NCBI GenBank assembly: GCA_947369085.1
Contig: CANBJR010000010.1
Span: 1-64,000, forward strand
Origin: an uncultured Clostridia bacterium
GTDB lineage: Bacteria; Bacillota; Clostridia; Oscillospirales; Acutalibacteraceae
Length of the DNA stretch: 64,000 nt
Direction of reading: 5' to 3'
A model generated the notes under the pieces. That model saw nothing but the letters and a program-made list of their open reading frames with translations, made no database searches and was not told the DNA's origin. This document shows positions 61,403-64,000 of this stretch, one piece after another; position 1 is the first letter of the stretch, and the number at the start of each line of letters is the position of its first letter. The translations under genes were made by a program, and so were the position numbers.

Positions 61403-62299
61403 TCAAGCTATATGCGTTATGTTTTCTGCCGCCTTAACAAATTCAAGCACATCCTTAGGTGCATTAATACTGTACAGAAGTCCATAAGGAATGCTGTAAT
61501 CCCAGTTGACAGGTATAGTAACGAGTCCGGGATGAACCTCCTGCCAACATTCAATTGTGAGCAGAACATTTCCTGTTTCAACACAATGGTTAAATACCGA
61601 TAAATCATAAAACTGAGGAGTATCTTCAATGCGAATCTGAGGATGATTTTTTTCTAAATCATTGCGTATAAAATCATTTACGCCTGAATCCCCTGCCCTC
61701 ACCATCATCAGTGTTTCACCGTATAAATCCCTTATATCAATACGGCTTTTTGAAGAAAGCGGGTGATCTCTTGAAACAGCCACCATCTTTTTGTACCTGC
61801 CAAGAGGCAGAAACTTACATAATGACAGCCACGCTTTTGAATCGCAGACACCGATTAAAAAATCAAATTTTTCTCCAAGCTTTTCTATTTCCGACAAAAT
61901 GCCCTCATGATTATCTTCAAAAGGAACAAGATGAAGCTTATAATTGGGAAAGCTTTGATTGACACGATACCACAAATCCATAAAAGGTTTTGCAGGATTA
62001 AGCAAAGATGTGCCAACACAGAAAGTAGTATCATAATTATGCGTAACGGCATTTGCGGCGGCAATAGACTTTTTGGAGTAATTAATCATAAACTTTGCAT
62101 CCCGATAAATAATCTCTCCGGCGGCTGTCAGATGTACGCCTGTCGGAGTTCTATCTATCAGCTTTATGCTAAGATGGTTTTCAAGAGCGTTCATCTGCTT
62201 CATAACAGCAGTCGGCGAAATATACAGATGTTCTGCCGCTTTGTTAAAGCTGCCATAATCGCAAACAGCTATGAATGTATCAAGCATAGGATTATACAT
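61403..62299 (-). CDS. LysR-family regulator
   Basis: MLDTFIAVCDYGSFNKAAEHLYISPTAVMKQMNALENHLSIKLIDR. Confidence 0.93.
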   Translation of the reverse strand: MYNPMLDTFIAVCDYGSFNKAAEHLYISPTAVMKQMNALENHLSIKLIDRTPTGVHLTAAGEIIYRDAKFMINYSKKSIAAANAVTHNYDTTFCVGTSLLNPAKPFMDLWYRVNQSFPNYKLHLVPFEDNHEGILSEIEKLGEKFDFLIGVCDSKAWLSLCKFLPLGRYKKMVAVSRDHPLSSKSRIDIRDLYGETLMMVRAGDSGVNDFIRNDLEKNHPQIRIEDTPQFYDLSVFNHCVETGNVLLTIECWQEVHPGLVTIPVNWDYSIPYGLLYSINAPKDVLEFVKAAENITHIA

Positions 62300-62416
62300 A
62301 TTGTCCCTCCAAACTGTGTTTAAACTAACGGTTAATACTATAATAACAAATAGGAAATTCCGTGTCAAGGCACTGCGTGATATACTATAATCAGAAACTT
62401 AGAAGGAGGTAACAAA

Positions 62417-62920
62417 ATGTCAAAAAAACTTATTGCCTTTTACTCAAGAGCGGATGAAAACTATGTAAACGGAATGATAAAAACACTTGAAATCGGAAAC
62501 ACAGAAGTTGCCGCAGGTATTATCAAAGAGCTTACAGGCGCTGATTTGTTTAAGATTGAGCAGGCAAAGTCTTATTCAAGCGATTACAACGAGTGTATCG
62601 CACAGGCACAGGATGACCAAAGGCAGAACTCCCGTCCGGAACTGACGAATTATCCTGAAACACTTGATGAGTACGATGTAATTTACTTGGGTTATCCAAA
62701 CTACTGGAGCACCATGCCTATGGCTGTGTTTACATTTTTGGAGCATTTTAATTTCAGTGATAAAACAATCAAGCCGTTCTGCACTCACGAGGGCAGCGGT
62801 CTGGGCAGCAGCGTCAGCGATATTAAAAAGCTGTGTCCAAAAGCTAAGATAGAAAAAGGTCTTGCCATTCGAGGCGGAAGCGTAAACCGAGCAAAAAATG
62901 ATATTGAAAAATGGATTTAG
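62417..62920 (+). CDS. flavodoxin
   Basis: KLIAFYSRADENYVNG...VIYLGYPNYWSTMPMAVFTFLE. Confidence 0.93.
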   Translation: MSKKLIAFYSRADENYVNGMIKTLEIGNTEVAAGIIKELTGADLFKIEQAKSYSSDYNECIAQAQDDQRQNSRPELTNYPETLDEYDVIYLGYPNYWSTMPMAVFTFLEHFNFSDKTIKPFCTHEGSGLGSSVSDIKKLCPKAKIEKGLAIRGGSVNRAKNDIEKWI

Positions 62921-62932
62921 GAGGTTTTTGAT

Positions 62933-63340
62933 ATGAACATTAAAGAAATGAGCGTATTTCCTATGGGAGGTACAAACGACGCCTTTGCAAAGTATTTCAT
63001 AGGTCAGAGCTATCTGAATTTGTTATCCACAGAACAGGTAGTTATAGGCAATGTAACCTTTGAGCCGAGCTGCCGCAATAACTGGCATATTCATCACGCT
63101 GACAAAGGCGGCGGTCAAACACTGCTTGTCACCGCAGGAGAGGGCTGGTATCAGGAATGGGGCAAACCGGCAAGGAAGCTTAAAGCCGGAGATGTTGTTA
63201 ATATCCCTGCCGAGGTAAAGCATTGGCATGGTGCCGCCAGCAACACATGGTTTCAGCATTTAGCAATTGAAGTTCCTGGTGAAAATTGCAGAACAGAATG
63301 GTGCGAGCCTGTAAGTGAAGAAGAATACAAAAATTTATAA
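62933..63340 (+). CDS. cupin-domain protein
   Basis: FEPSCRNNWHIHHADKGGGQTLLVTAGEGWYQEWG. Confidence 0.92.
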   Translation: MNIKEMSVFPMGGTNDAFAKYFIGQSYLNLLSTEQVVIGNVTFEPSCRNNWHIHHADKGGGQTLLVTAGEGWYQEWGKPARKLKAGDVVNIPAEVKHWHGAASNTWFQHLAIEVPGENCRTEWCEPVSEEEYKNL

Positions 63341-63359
63341 TAAAAAGGAGAACCTGACA

Positions 63360-63680
63360 ATGGCAAAAGTGACAGCAGGAAGAGATGAACTCGGAGAATT
63401 TGCTCCGAAATTTGCACAATTTAATGACGATGTACTCTTCGGTGAGGTTTGGTCAAGAGAAGATAAACTGTCGGCAAGGGACAGAAGCATTGTTACAGTG
63501 ACAGCATTAATGGCAAGCGGAATTTTGGACAGCTCCTTAAAATTCCACATATTAAATGCTAAAAACCACGGAGTATCAAAAGAGGAAATGGCAGAAATTA
63601 TAACACACGCAGCATTTTATGCAGGATGGCAAAAGGCGTGGGCAGCAATGCGTATGGCTAAAGAAATATGGGAGGAATAA
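63360..63680 (+). CDS. carboxymuconolactone decarboxylase family protein
   Basis: KLSARDRSIVTVTALMASG...NHGVSKEEMAEIITHAAFYAGWQKA. Confidence 0.93.
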   Translation: MAKVTAGRDELGEFAPKFAQFNDDVLFGEVWSREDKLSARDRSIVTVTALMASGILDSSLKFHILNAKNHGVSKEEMAEIITHAAFYAGWQKAWAAMRMAKEIWEE

Positions 63681-63684
63681 CAAA

Positions 63685-64000
63685 ATGAAAAATGTATTGA
63701 TTATTTCCGCAAGCCCGAGAAAAAACGGTAATTCCGATATTCTCTGCGACAGATTTGCACAGGGTGCTAATGAAAGAGGACATAATGCAGAAAAAGTATT
63801 TCTGGCTGAAAAGAATATCAGTTACTGCCGAGGCTGCGGAGTATGTAACTCTACTCACAAATGCATTCAAAAGGACGATATGGCAGAAATTCTTGATAAA
63901 ATGGTAACAGCAGATGTAATTGTTCTTGCAACACCTGTATATTTTTATTCGATGGACGGTCAGATGAAAACCTTTATTGACCGCACTGTCCCAAGATATA
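63685..64000 (+). CDS. NAD(P)H-dependent FMN reductase/flavodoxin family (3' end beyond window)
   Basis: MKNVLIISASPRKNGNSDILCDRFAQGA...CRGCGVCNSTHKCIQKDDM. Confidence 0.9.
   Translation, partial: MKNVLIISASPRKNGNSDILCDRFAQGANERGHNAEKVFLAEKNISYCRGCGVCNSTHKCIQKDDMAEILDKMVTADVIVLATPVYFYSMDGQMKTFIDRTVPRY

Noticed and set aside
1-64000. CRISPR arrays or rRNA genes
   Set aside because: No regularly spaced repeats and no rRNA-like sequence seen on reading through; only one tRNA recognised.

Overview
Firmicutes (Clostridia/Ruminococcaceae-like, judged from pnp, rpsO, leuB and spore genes) chromosome segment with three zones. (1) ~1-23.5 kb: prophage-like element read leftwards (Dcm, ParB-MTase, P27 small terminase, HNH, VRR-NUC, D5/P4-type primase-helicase, family A polymerase, SNF2 helicase), followed by a cargo block at 14-23.3 kb. 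The cargo is a LlaJI-type restriction-modification cassette (two m5C methyltransferases + McrB-like NTPase + LlaJI/McrC-like nuclease), an ImmA/IrrE-HTH protein, and a divergent HNH + winged-helix pair. (2) ~23.5-39.4 kb: a tightly packed leftward operon centred on DrmA/DrmB (DISARM core proteins) with an Hsp70-like ATPase, a UvrD-like helicase, a coiled-coil protein, a small protein of unknown function and a type IIG/PglX-like methylase-nuclease; next to it is a TOTE-type primase-helicase gene. Translating across ORF junctions by hand shows that nearly every accessory gene of this operon is broken (short A/T-run -1 shifts, one AC-dinucleotide shift, TGA at a probable Trp codon), whereas drmA, drmB and the TOTE gene are open. 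The type IIG gene also stops exactly at methylase motif I, which looks like the integration junction of the element in zone 1. (3) ~39.5-64 kb: HipB/HipA-like pair with a permease, HAD/NUDIX/HD genes, then ordinary core genes (pnp, rpsO, tRNA-Thr, leuB, rubredoxin/rubrerythrin/Fur, yabP-yabQ-divIC, hpf, etc.). All family calls are from motif recognition by eye; no searches were run.
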